13,917 nt of DNA from CAKSQF01 sp964582375 (GCA_964582375.1 CAZORL010000038.1:1-13917), one strand, 5' to 3'. Positions 1-6,814 are shown, numbered from the stretch's first letter. Translations and numbers: made by a program. The notes: generated by a model not told the origin, from the letters alone.

Positions 1-85
1 TTTGCAGTTGCCGATTTCGTAATTTTCTCTCAAATTACTGTCTTATCAGCACACAGCTATCATCGTGAGGTTCTTGATAAAACAT
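1..85. other. non-coding stretch downstream of the dockerin gene
   Basis: No gene is visible. The stretch contains a short AT-rich inverted repeat, GTAATTT at 19-25 and AAATTAC at 32-38, separated by 6 bases. It lies downstream of the stop codon of the minus-strand dockerin gene and could be part of its 3' end, but it lacks a GC-rich stem and a clear T-tract, so I do not call it a terminator. Confidence 0.4.
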
Positions 86-436
86 TCACTTTTTTCCGAG
101 GGTGACGGTCGAGGTCTTGGTTTCGGGGTCGTAATTTGCGATATACTTTTTCAGAAGGATCACATCGTCCGAGGCGATCTTGCCGTCGCCGTTGGCATCC
201 GCACCGGGTTTTGTCTTGACGGTCGATGTGCCCGTTTTGGCATCGTAATTTGCGATAAACTTTTTGATAAGTATCACATCAGCCGAGCCTACCATGCCGT
301 CGCCGTTGGCGTCGCCGTACACGATCTTCTCGCTCGGCTTTACGGGGACGAAAGGAGTTTCTTTATCGGCAAATGACGGTGCCACGGTCGTGGCGGCGAT
401 GACGAGGGCGAGTGTGATCGGTTTAATTATCTTCAT
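86..436 (-). CDS. small secreted single-dockerin (type I) protein
   Basis: About 116 residues from the ATG at 436. The N-terminus MKIIKPITLALVIAATTVA is a typical Sec signal peptide ending near PSFA, so the protein is predicted to be exported. The rest is essentially one type I dockerin: two copies of about 33 residues, each with a calcium-binding loop (DANGDGMVGSAD, then DANGDGKIASDD) followed by a helix containing VILIKKFIANYD or VILLKKYIANYD. Dockerins dock proteins onto cohesin-bearing scaffoldins, normally as a tail on a carbohydrate-active enzyme. Here there is no catalytic module. The start overlaps the 3' end of the upstream oxidoreductase gene by 14 nt. An in-frame ATG at 475 would add 13 residues and has a GAGGG 5 nt upstream, but it weakens the signal peptide; I prefer 436. 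The domain call is solid; the partner and role are unknown. Confidence 0.85.
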   Translation of the reverse strand: MKIIKPITLALVIAATTVAPSFADKETPFVPVKPSEKIVYGDANGDGMVGSADVILIKKFIANYDAKTGTSTVKTKPGADANGDGKIASDDVILLKKYIANYDPETKTSTVTLGKK

Positions 437-1523
437 TATCAAAATAGAAAGCCTTGCCGGTTCTTGCGGACTCATAGATACCCTCGAGTATGCGTGTCAC
501 GCAATATGCCTGTTCGGGGAGTACGCAGGCGGGATGGCGTTTTTCGACGGCATCGAGCCACTGTCTTGCCTCGAGAGTTGCCATATCCTCATTGCCGCTG
601 CCCTCAAAATATGCTGCACCGCCCGACGAGAGATCGATCTTTGTGAGGAAGCGTCTGCCGCCCTTGACGCCGTTGAAGCGAAGTCCGTCATTCATATCCG
701 CGCCGCCGAGCGTGCCGCAGAGCGTGGTTGCCGCCTCGCGCGGGTCGGCATAGTTGAGTGCCCAAGAGGATTCAAGGCTAATAGTTGCACCGTTTTCCAT
801 GACAACAAAACCGAATGCCGAATCCTCGACGGTCATTTTATCGGGATCCCATGTGCCCCACGCATTGCCCTGAAGATCGATCGGGAGCTTGCCGAGCTTA
901 TGATATGTTGTGCCGAGGCACATTTTGGGCTTATAGTTATCCATCATCCAAAGTGTGAGATCGAGCGCGTGCGTGCCGATATCGATCAGCGGACCGCCGC
1001 CCTGCTCATACTCATTAAGGAAGACGCCCCATGTCGGAACGGAGCGGCGGCGAATGGCGATCGCCTTGGCGTAATAGATCTCGCCGAGCGTTCCCTGCTC
1101 GACCTCGCCCTTTAAGTAACGCGAGTCGGCTCTTTGACGCGACTGATAACCGATCGTGAGAAGTCTGCCGGTGCGTTTTGCGGCATCGAGCATCTTTTTT
1201 GCCTCAGCGGCATTGATCGCCATCGGCTTTTCGCACATTACGTCCTTGCCCGCCTCAAGTGCATCGACCGTGATGAAACTGTGCGAGCGGTTGGGGGTGC
1301 AAACATGCACGACCGCAATAGACTCATCGGCAAGCAGCTCTTTATAGTCGGTATAGACCTTTGCGTCGGGCGTGCCGAACTTTTCCTTTGCGGCGACGGC
1401 GCGAGCCTCAATGATATCGCAGAATGCGACCATCTCCGCCTTGCCCGTGTTCCTCAGCGAGGGCATATGCTTATTATTTGCGATACCGCCGCATCCGATA
1501 ATACCAATTCTGATCTTTTCCAT
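423..1523 (-). CDS. Gfo/Idh/MocA family NAD(P)-dependent oxidoreductase
   Basis: 366 residues, normal length for the family. The N-terminal Rossmann fold carries the dinucleotide-binding loop GIIGCGGIA (residues 7-15), and the family signature CEKP lies at 97-100, whose lysine normally contacts cofactor and substrate. The C-terminal alpha/beta domain has GGGPLIDIGTH (175-185), with the D181/H185 pair expected at the active site. Family members oxidise or epimerise sugars, inositols and related polyols in the cytoplasm; the substrate cannot be read from sequence. The start is supported by GAGGT 8 nt before the ATG. It lies 38 nt after the methyltransferase stop and overlaps the dockerin start by 14 nt, so the three are probably co-transcribed. 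No promoter is seen in the short gap. Confident in family, not in substrate. Confidence 0.93.
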   Translation of the reverse strand: MEKIRIGIIGCGGIANNKHMPSLRNTGKAEMVAFCDIIEARAVAAKEKFGTPDAKVYTDYKELLADESIAVVHVCTPNRSHSFITVDALEAGKDVMCEKPMAINAAEAKKMLDAAKRTGRLLTIGYQSRQRADSRYLKGEVEQGTLGEIYYAKAIAIRRRSVPTWGVFLNEYEQGGGPLIDIGTHALDLTLWMMDNYKPKMCLGTTYHKLGKLPIDLQGNAWGTWDPDKMTVEDSAFGFVVMENGATISLESSWALNYADPREAATTLCGTLGGADMNDGLRFNGVKGGRRFLTKIDLSSGGAAYFEGSGNEDMATLEARQWLDAVEKRHPACVLPEQAYCVTRILEGIYESARTGKAFYFDNEDN

Positions 1524-1561
1524 GACATTTTACCTCATTTTATATAATTTTTTAATTTCGT

Positions 1562-2725
1562 TTATTTTGTGAGCAGGCGACGGAGCGTTGGATCTGTGCC
1601 GAACTCATCTGCCAAGCGATCGTACTCGTCCATCGCGCGCCTGTCCTCTCTGCCGGTATATACGGCGCGGATCATGACATTTTTCGGAGTCTCATCGGGA
1701 TCGATCAGTTCGATCGCCTCGGCACGGTAGCCCTTTGCCTCAAGCATCAATGTTCGCATCGAATCGGTGAGCAGATCGGCAAATTTTTGTTTCAATATCG
1801 AGTGCTTCATGATCGGCGCAAGCGGCTCAGATCCGAGCTGATGAAACATCTCATGATGACAGCAGGGGGTCGAAAGTATGAGCTTTGCGCGGTGTTCTAT
1901 CGCATAGGCGAGCACGATATCGGTTGCGATATCGCAGGCGTGGAGCGACACGACAAGATCGACCGATCTGCCGCAGTCGAAGTTTGCGATATCACCGCAG
2001 ACGAAATGAAGTCCCGAGAGTCCCATTCGTTCGGCGACACTGCGGCAATAGTCAATGACATCCGATTTGAGATCGACACCGTACATCTCGACTTGTCTGC
2101 CTTTGACCTTTTCAAGGTAGAGGTAGACGGCAAAGGTGAGATAGCTTTTGCCGCAACAGAGATCGCAGACGGTCAGCTCACCATCCCTCGGGAGCTTATT
2201 ATAAACATCGTCGAGCAGTTCGACAAATCGGTTAAGCTGGCGATATTTGGCGCGTTTTTTGTCAAACACCCTGCCCTCTTTATCGCAAACGCCGAGTTCC
2301 GACAGAAATGCGGCGTATTTTTCGGAATCGATGATATGATTTTTCTTTTTATCATGCGACGACATTGCGGTGCTCGGAGCTTGTCCCTTGCCCTTATTTG
2401 TAAGAAGGCGACCCTTTGACGATATGCCTATTTGAAGAGATGCCGATGCCGAGATCAGGTTTGTTTGCGAAAACTCGCCTGTTGCCATGCGTGTGACCTC
2501 GAAGGGGATATCCCGTTCAGGGATATTCTTGTGGGTGACCTTATTATCGGATGTAAATGTTTCGATCTGCAGATATCGCACTCCCGCGCCCGACTCGATC
2601 ATTCTGCCGCGTGCGCGGATGATCGACTTATCACGGGGTTTGCCGAAAGAGATACGCAGGGTATCATCCGACATCTCGGCGATCATTTCTTCAAGCTTTG
2701 ATATTTCGTTTTCGCTGACCGACAT
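1562..2725 (-). CDS. class I SAM-dependent methyltransferase (METTL25/GSTCD-like)
   Basis: 387 residues. Residues 1 to about 110 form an N-terminal region with no motif I recognise. Around 150-345 is a Rossmann methyltransferase domain: motif I CDLCCGKSYLTF (187-198) for SAM binding, an acidic residue after beta-2 in YGVDLKSD (about 215-222), SLHACDIATD (260-269) and PCCHHE (287-292). The CCGKSYLTF and PCCxHE pair is characteristic of the Methyltransf_32 type family that includes eukaryotic METTL25 and GSTCD and uncharacterised bacterial proteins; the bacterial substrate is not known to me. The ATG at 2725 follows GGTGG. A sigma-A promoter lies just upstream (-10 at 2755-2760, -35 at 2778-2783), making this the first gene of the minus-strand unit. 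It is divergent from rsgA, which hints at an RNA or ribosome target, but that is inference only. Confidence 0.85.
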   Translation of the reverse strand: MSVSENEISKLEEMIAEMSDDTLRISFGKPRDKSIIRARGRMIESGAGVRYLQIETFTSDNKVTHKNIPERDIPFEVTRMATGEFSQTNLISASASLQIGISSKGRLLTNKGKGQAPSTAMSSHDKKKNHIIDSEKYAAFLSELGVCDKEGRVFDKKRAKYRQLNRFVELLDDVYNKLPRDGELTVCDLCCGKSYLTFAVYLYLEKVKGRQVEMYGVDLKSDVIDYCRSVAERMGLSGLHFVCGDIANFDCGRSVDLVVSLHACDIATDIVLAYAIEHRAKLILSTPCCHHEMFHQLGSEPLAPIMKHSILKQKFADLLTDSMRTLMLEAKGYRAEAIELIDPDETPKNVMIRAVYTGREDRRAMDEYDRLADEFGTDPTLRRLLTK

Positions 2726-2754
2726 ATGCCACCGTCCAAAATTTACTTTACTCT

Positions 2755-2783
2755 ATTGTACAACATTTTGAAGAGATTTTCAA
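2755..2783 (-). promoter_or_regulatory. sigma-A promoter of the methyltransferase operon
   Basis: On the minus strand, -35 TTGAAA (2778-2783) and -10 TACAAT (2755-2760) are separated by exactly 17 nt, with the start codon at 2725. The expected transcription start is near 2748. The -35 lies inside the dyad at 2775-2813. Confidence 0.75.
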
Positions 2784-2813
2784 GGTCTTTTTTTCAAAAA
2801 GGTCTTGAAAATC
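2775..2813. repeat. 39-bp dyad between divergent promoters (candidate operator)
   Basis: Perfect 10-bp inverted repeat, GATTTTCAAG (2775-2784) and CTTGAAAATC (2804-2813), with an inner 6-bp repeat CTTTTT (2787-2792) and AAAAAG (2796-2801) on the same centre. Each outer arm contains the TTGAAA -35 box of one of the two divergent promoters. A dimeric regulator bound here could control both transcripts, or the symmetry may simply reflect two like -35 boxes with shared flanks. As a transcript it lacks a T-tract, so it is not a terminator. Confidence 0.55.
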
Positions 2814-2833
2814 CAAAAAAAATCGATTATAAT
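2805..2833 (+). promoter_or_regulatory. sigma-A promoter of rsgA
   Basis: -35 TTGAAA (2805-2810) and -10 TATAAT (2828-2833) with a 17-nt spacer, 40 nt upstream of the rsgA ATG. This also argues against a TTG start at 2805, which would fall in the promoter. Confidence 0.85.
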
Positions 2834-2873
2834 AGTATACAGATCGAAATTTGAACTTTCAAAAGAGGTTTTC

Positions 2874-3782
2874 ATGTCAACAATCATCGGAAGAATAACA
2901 AAGGGCGTCGGCGGACTTTATTTCGTTGACTGCGGCAAAGAGAGTGCTGTCCCCTGTCGTGCGCGAGGCAAATTCCGCAGATCGGGCGAGTGCCCGCAGA
3001 TCGGCGATCTTGTAAAGGTCGAGCTTGCCGACGGCAGTGAAAATATCATCTGCGAGATAATGCCGCGCAAAAATCTGCTGATCCGTCCGCCGATGGCAAA
3101 TCTTGACGATCTTTTCATCGTTCTGCCGACAGCATCGCCGACCCCCGATCTGCAAACGATCGACAAGCTGTCGGCAATAGCGGTTCACGACGGCATAACG
3201 CCCTACATTGTGATATCAAAATGCGCGCTCGATCCCACCGCCGCCGACGGATACGCCGAAATATACAAAAAAAGCGGCATACCGACGATCGTCACCGATG
3301 CTGTGTGCGGTATCGGGATCGATGAGCTTCGAGAGGCACTTTGCAACAGAGAAGGCGGCAGGATCGCGGCGTTTGCAGGCGCGTCGGGCGTCGGCAAATC
3401 GACACTTCTCAACGCGCTCTATCCAAAGCTTGCGCTTGAGACGGGCAGTGTCAGCGAGAAGACCGAGCGTGGCAGGCACACAACGCGAAAGGTCGAGCTG
3501 TTTTGCGACGGGGACGGATACATTGCGGACACACCGGGGTTTACCATGCTTGATTTTGTCCATTTCGATTTTATGGACAAGGACGAGCTTCGGTCGGCAT
3601 TCCCCGAGTTTTTGCCCTACATCGGCGATTGCAGATACAGAAAATGCAGTCACACCAAAGAGGAGGGCTGTGTGATCATTGATGCGGTGAAGTCGGGCAT
3701 CATAGCAAAGAGCCGTCACGACAGCTATGTTTCGATATACGATGATCTCAAAGGCAAGCACGATTGGGACAAAAAGCGGTAA
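2874..3782 (+). CDS. rsgA: ribosome small subunit-dependent GTPase A
   Basis: 302 residues, usual family length. RsgA (YjeQ/YloQ/CpgA) is a circularly permuted GTPase that binds the 30S subunit and acts in its late maturation. Order of elements: N-terminal OB-fold (about 1-70), GTPase with G4 region before G1, P-loop GASGVGKST (169-177), HTT switch (202-204), G3 DTPG (219-222), then a C-terminal zinc knuckle with C253, C258, H260 and C266. The G4 motif is unusual: where NKxD or TKxD is expected the protein reads SKCALD (115-120), so the guanine-specifying aspartate is replaced by alanine or displaced by two residues. The ATG at 2874 is chosen because AGAGG lies a few bases upstream; an upstream in-frame TTG at 2805 sits in the promoter. 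spoVM follows 72 nt downstream. Identification is secure. Confidence 0.96.
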   Translation: MSTIIGRITKGVGGLYFVDCGKESAVPCRARGKFRRSGECPQIGDLVKVELADGSENIICEIMPRKNLLIRPPMANLDDLFIVLPTASPTPDLQTIDKLSAIAVHDGITPYIVISKCALDPTAADGYAEIYKKSGIPTIVTDAVCGIGIDELREALCNREGGRIAAFAGASGVGKSTLLNALYPKLALETGSVSEKTERGRHTTRKVELFCDGDGYIADTPGFTMLDFVHFDFMDKDELRSAFPEFLPYIGDCRYRKCSHTKEEGCVIIDAVKSGIIAKSRHDSYVSIYDDLKGKHDWDKKR

Positions 3783-3840
3783 CAAGATCGAGCAGTTTGC
3801 AATATAATGACAGCAGAGCGGCAGCAAATGTCGCGAAAAA

Positions 3841-3846
3841 GGAAGG
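3841..3846 (+). promoter_or_regulatory. Shine-Dalgarno site deciding the spoVM start
   Basis: GGAAGG lies 8 nt upstream of the GTG at 3855 and is the only good ribosome-binding site in the post-rsgA gap. The in-frame ATGs at 3807 and 3828 have none, so GTG 3855 is favoured. Confidence 0.7.
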
Positions 3847-3854
3847 TGCGACCC

Positions 3855-3923
3855 GTGAAGATCGTAACGCTGAGAGCAAAAGGCATACTTAAGCCGATTT
3901 TGAAAAAGCTTTTTAAGATATGA
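3855..3923 (+). CDS. spoVM: stage V sporulation protein SpoVM (22 residues)
   Basis: A 22-residue reading frame starting at a GTG: MKIVTLRAKG at the N-terminus, ending KPILKKLFKI, then TGA. It is cationic and would form a short amphipathic helix. This fits SpoVM, the roughly 26-residue peptide that sits on the convex forespore membrane and recruits SpoIVA to start the spore coat. Supporting evidence: a strong GGAAGG site 8 nt before the GTG, position after rsgA (spoVM lies a few genes after rsgA in Bacillus subtilis), the MK..T[IL][KR] start, and an intrinsic terminator beginning at the stop codon. B. subtilis SpoVM has a helix-breaking proline at position 9, important for localisation; here position 9 is lysine and the only proline is at 14. 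No sporulation-sigma promoter is obvious. The alternative is a chance ORF, but the combination makes that unlikely. Confidence 0.72.
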   Translation: MKIVTLRAKGILKPILKKLFKI

Positions 3924-3961
3924 AAAAACCGAGGCTACCCCTTTCGGGCAGCCTCGGTTTT
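3923..3961. terminator. bidirectional intrinsic terminator between spoVM and the spoIID-like gene
   Basis: Stem CCGAGGCT (3929-3936) with AGCCTCGG (3950-3957), an A/C mismatch, then CCC/GGG closing a 5-nt loop. It is followed by TTTT on the plus strand and preceded by six A (six T when read on the minus strand). It starts at the spoVM stop codon and serves both convergent genes, more strongly in the minus direction. Confidence 0.85.
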
Positions 3962-4015
3962 GAGGTAAGAAGTTCGGAACTTTTTTGCCCCTTTGGGCGT
4001 AACCGGATGTCGATT

Positions 4016-4978
4016 TTATGATCTCGAATTTGAGAGTATTTTGAACAGATCGACTCGCTCGATAGTTGTCCCGGGGTAATAATTTTCAATTATCGCCTCG
4101 GCATCGCAGCCGTCATTTGCCATTGCAACAGCTCCCCGTCTGCTGAGTCCGATCCCGTTTCCGCATCCTGCCGATCTGAAAACATATTCATCCCCGACAC
4201 GCTCGATCGTAAAATCGGATGACGGAAGTCCCATAAGGCGAGCAAAATCACCGCCATCGACGAGCATATCTCCGATGCTCACCTTATCTACCCTACCCGA
4301 CGGTCGGCGCGAGTGAATACCGATCTCCCCCGCATTTCTGCCGTATCTGCCGTAGATCCGCGCCTCTGCCACCCTCGTCTCGATGCGTGTTATGCTCTCG
4401 ATCTTTTCCTCATAGGTTCTCACCGATCTGAGATAGGGAAAGATCTCGGATGCGTCCTCGGTCAAAAGATAGGACGATTCATGGCAGAGGGTGAACGCGA
4501 TCTCGCCGTCATGGCAGACAGCAAGCCCCAGCACGCTTGCCGAGATCTTTGACACGCTCTCCCACATCGCCTCGGCACGTGTCCTGCCCATCCTCTCGCA
4601 AAACCGATCCTTTGAAAGATAAGATATTCCGCCGCTGTCTGCCGAGTCGCAGAAATCGATATTTTTCGCATCGGCGTGCTCACATTTTCCGCAAATAAAG
4701 AGGAGCATGCTCTCGACCGACAAAGATATCGCACGCAGTGCCTCATCCGGGTAGTTTACCTCGGGGTCGATCAGTGCGCAGACCGCTCCGACAAGAAGCT
4801 CGCCAAAGGGCATCTCGAGTGTGCGATCCTCGTCTGTCAAGTATAATTTTACATTCATCTCATCATCCTGTCCGCCATCGCACGCCGCAAGCAGGGCGGC
4901 AGGCAAGGAAAGTGCCAAAAGCAGGGCGAGCAGTGCCGCCGTTGCCGTAAATAATCTCTTTTCATTAAATATACGCAA
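4016..4978 (-). CDS. spoIID: divergent SpoIID/LytB-type protein, probable lipoprotein
   Basis: 320 residues. SpoIID is a lytic transglycosylase that cleaves denuded glycan strands during forespore engulfment. The C-terminal half carries family marks: YLRSVRTYEE (182-191), IGDMLVDGGDFARLMGLPSSDFTIE (about 235-259), then CGNGIGLSRRGAVAMANDG (272-290) and ENYYPGTTIERVD (298-310), matching the usual GHGVGLSQ.GA and YYPGT ending. The catalytic glutamate is probably E79 in DEALRA, where the family has EALKAQA; the surrounding AVAART sequence is not conserved. The N-terminus is hydrophobic and ends in the lipobox LAAC (C33), unlike the plain membrane anchor expected in SpoIID. The start is a TTG at 4978 with GAGGTG about 10 nt upstream; no ATG fits. 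No promoter was found. It is convergent with spoVM. Strongly diverged, so it may be a paralogue rather than the engulfment enzyme. Confidence 0.8.
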   Translation of the reverse strand: MRIFNEKRLFTATAALLALLLALSLPAALLAACDGGQDDEMNVKLYLTDEDRTLEMPFGELLVGAVCALIDPEVNYPDEALRAISLSVESMLLFICGKCEHADAKNIDFCDSADSGGISYLSKDRFCERMGRTRAEAMWESVSKISASVLGLAVCHDGEIAFTLCHESSYLLTEDASEIFPYLRSVRTYEEKIESITRIETRVAEARIYGRYGRNAGEIGIHSRRPSGRVDKVSIGDMLVDGGDFARLMGLPSSDFTIERVGDEYVFRSAGCGNGIGLSRRGAVAMANDGCDAEAIIENYYPGTTIERVDLFKILSNSRS

Positions 4979-5048
4979 GTCTGTCTTACACCTCGAAAAT
5001 ATTTTTACTCAAAACCTGTCTCTTTTATGCAAATTTTCAAAAAAACGA

Positions 5049-5077
5049 TTGACATAATCGAAAAAATGATTTATAAT
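5049..5077 (+). promoter_or_regulatory. perfect consensus sigma-A promoter of galM
   Basis: TTGACA (5049-5054), 17-nt spacer, TATAAT (5072-5077), continuing as TATAATATAGG. It lies 44 nt upstream of the galM ATG. The same 11-mer occurs at the htrA and rnfC promoters. Confidence 0.92.
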
Positions 5078-5121
5078 ATAGGCACAACGCTTTGATATTC
5101 AAAAATGAAAGGATAAACGCG

Positions 5122-6177
5122 ATGAACACAACGATAAAAGAATTTATTTTCGGCAAGATGCAGGACGGCACACCCGTTTTCGGATACGAGCTTGCATCGG
5201 GCAAGACAACTGCCGTTATAACCACCTACGGTGCGAGAGTACAGAGCCTCGTGTACGACGGTGTATCGGTAGTCTGCGGCTTTGACAGTCTTGAGGGACA
5301 GCTCCGTGACGGAAGTTATCAGGGCTCGACGGTCGGAAGATACGCAAACCGCATATCCGACGGCAAATTTACATTAAACGGTAAGGAATATGTCCTTGCG
5401 TGCAACGAGAGCTCGCGCGGAGAACATCTGCACGGTGGAAATGTCGGATTTTCGGCACGCGTATGGGACAAGGTCGTCACAGAGTTGACAGAAGACGCAG
5501 CATCGGTGACGCTTGGTCTTGATGTAGGTGACGGCGAGGAGGGCTATCCCGGAGCTCTTGCGGTCAGCGTCAAGTTTACGGTCAAGGATGACGCTCTGTC
5601 GATATCCTATGCCGCAACGACCGATGCCGACACGATCATCAACATGACAAATCACAGCTATTTCAACCTCTCGGGCATCGGCAAAACGATCACCGATCAC
5701 ACACTGACACTTGCCTGCGACAAATATGTCCCCGTAAACGACAGGCTCATCCCCTTCGGAGAGTTGGCATCGGTCAAGGGAACTCCCTTTGATTTCACCG
5801 AGTGCAAGGAGCTTGGCAAAGACATTGAGGCAGACGATCTGCAGATCAACACCGCAGGCGGATATGATCACTGCTTCGTTCGTGAGGACGGTGCGGAGAA
5901 GAGCGCACCCGAATGGATGGGAACGCTCAGATCGCCGATCACGGGTATCAAGATGGACATCCTCACGACCGAGGGCGGTATTCAGATGTACTCGGGCAAC
6001 TTCATGACCGATGACAATCCCTTCTTCGGCAAATTTGAGCAAAAACGCTTTGGCGCGGTCGCTCTCGAGTGCAACAGAATGCCCGACTCGCCCAATCAGA
6101 AGAATTTTCCCTCACCCATCCTTCGTGCCGGTGAAACATACAAGCAGGTCACCGTTTACAGCTTTAGCAGAGACTAA
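5122..6177 (+). CDS. galM: aldose 1-epimerase (galactose mutarotase)
   Basis: 351 residues, normal for the family. It interconverts alpha and beta anomers of aldohexoses such as galactose in the cytoplasm, feeding the Leloir pathway. All expected active-site motifs are present: GRYANRI (72-78), LHGG with H104, NHSYFNL with the catalytic acid H178 (177-183), GYDHCF with D249 (247-252), and ALECNRMPDSPNQ with the catalytic base E316. The start is the ATG at 5122, preceded by AAAGGA 8 nt upstream; an in-frame TTG at 5092 lies at the start of the transcript with no ribosome-binding site. It is monocistronic as far as can be seen, with no other sugar gene beside it, and no clear terminator before the next promoter at 6210. 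Confidence 0.95.
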   Translation: MNTTIKEFIFGKMQDGTPVFGYELASGKTTAVITTYGARVQSLVYDGVSVVCGFDSLEGQLRDGSYQGSTVGRYANRISDGKFTLNGKEYVLACNESSRGEHLHGGNVGFSARVWDKVVTELTEDAASVTLGLDVGDGEEGYPGALAVSVKFTVKDDALSISYAATTDADTIINMTNHSYFNLSGIGKTITDHTLTLACDKYVPVNDRLIPFGELASVKGTPFDFTECKELGKDIEADDLQINTAGGYDHCFVREDGAEKSAPEWMGTLRSPITGIKMDILTTEGGIQMYSGNFMTDDNPFFGKFEQKRFGAVALECNRMPDSPNQKNFPSPILRAGETYKQVTVYSFSRD

Positions 6178-6209
6178 TTTGGAAAAAATCGAAAACAGAA
6201 AATTTCTTG

Positions 6210-6238
6210 TTGACAAATCACGCATTTTGTGATAATAT
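6210..6238 (+). promoter_or_regulatory. promoter of the broken transcription unit after galM
   Basis: TTGACA (6210-6215), 17-nt spacer, TAATAT (6233-6238). The -35 is a perfect consensus. Transcription would begin near 6245 and run to the terminator at 6815-6845, with no intact gene in between. Confidence 0.7.
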
Positions 6239-6264
6239 CAGTGTAAAACAGTTCTCTGTCTTAG

Positions 6265-6305
6265 GGTGTGACCGACACCTGAAATTCGATATCGATGTCG
6301 GGTGT
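6265..6305 (+). promoter_or_regulatory. possible alternative hairpins in the 5' leader
   Basis: GGTGT (6265-6269) can pair with ACACC (6275-6279). Alternatively CCGACA (6272-6277) pairs with TGTCGG (6296-6301) around the palindrome TCGATATCGA (6286-6295). The two structures exclude each other and the second buries the ATG at 6295. This may be chance; no riboswitch class is recognised. Confidence 0.25.
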
Positions 6306-6814
6306 AAAGACCGGAGTGTTGGCGAACAACAGAAAAATCGATCGTAAAAAGGGAGATGATCGACACTGCATAAGTTGGGGGCAGGAGAGTTTTATCGACG
6401 CTGTTTAGAAAAAAGTTTAGTGTAAATGACTTTGATTTGGCACAAGATGGTACAACCAAATTAAAGCTTGATGTCTTGCCCATGATCATGACCAAAAATT
6501 TATCCGCTGTAATGATTGGCGATTACAACTCGGCAAACCCTCGTCTCCACACCGAAAAATTGGTCGGCGGTGTTACTCGTGTGTAGGATTCGTCCAAGAC
6601 CTATCTAAGCGATATGTTCCCAATACGGTTCTTAAAGCAGATATCAGGGATAATATCACCGCCCCCGCAAGAATACTTGCTGTTTTCCGAAAGTCAAAGA
6701 CAGACGAACGATACGCCGAAATCACATACAAGGCAAAAAATATGATTTTAGCAAGGTTTGCTATCCATCGCAATTTGATTACTTGTCATCTTATCTTTCT
6801 GCTTAACGACAATC
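6295..6814 (+). pseudogene. frameshifted remnant of an unidentified gene
   Basis: No intact gene fits this stretch between galM and htrA, but three plus-strand frames in succession look coding. ATG 6295 to TAG 6408 gives 37 residues (MSGVKTGVLANN...GQESFIDAV). The next frame is open 6374-6586, with FRKKFSVNDFDLAQDGTTKL and then DYNSANPRLHTEKLVGGVTR. The third frame is open from about 6541 to 6858, with VGFVQDLSKRYVPN, APARILAVFRKSKTDERYAE and NMILARFAIHRNL. Codons in the second and third pieces mostly start with a purine, as real genes do, and the joints read smoothly (LVGGVTR to VGFVQD with one base removed). So one gene broken by at least two frameshifts is the simplest reading. It is visibly more AT-rich than its neighbours. 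I do not recognise the family. Alternatives are sequencing errors in an intact gene, or a long non-coding RNA. Confidence 0.4.

Noticed and set aside
264..1115. 283-codon plus-strand open frame
   Set aside because: It lies antisense to the Gfo/Idh/MocA gene and the dockerin gene, both of which have clear motifs; it has no recognisable domain or ribosome-binding site.
1787..2419. 210-codon plus-strand open frame
   Set aside because: Antisense shadow of the methyltransferase gene, which has a promoter, ribosome-binding site and family motifs.
3807..3923. Longer 38-codon version of the small ORF after rsgA
   Set aside because: The ATG at 3807 (and 3828) lacks a ribosome-binding site, and the extra residues do not fit SpoVM; the GTG at 3855 has GGAAGG at 8 nt.
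3963..4015. Second hairpins (AAGTTCGGAACTT, and GCCC-CTTT-GGGC) after the main terminator
   Set aside because: Stems are only 4 to 5 pairs; the first is followed by T residues but is weak, the second has no T-tract. The larger hairpin at 3929-3957 is sufficient.
5374..6042. 222-codon minus-strand open frame
   Set aside because: Antisense shadow of galM, whose active-site motifs are all intact.
6409..6415. A AAA AAG slippery heptamer, possible programmed -1 frameshift
   Set aside because: A -1 slip from the frame that reads it correctly hits TAG at 6418 at once, and the upstream 37-codon frame stops at 6406 before reaching it, so it cannot join the coding pieces.
6573..6773. 66-codon hydrophobic minus-strand frame in the galM-htrA gap
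   Set aside because: Starts at a TTG without a ribosome-binding site and mirrors the plus-strand frame, which shows better coding character and has a promoter and terminator in its direction.
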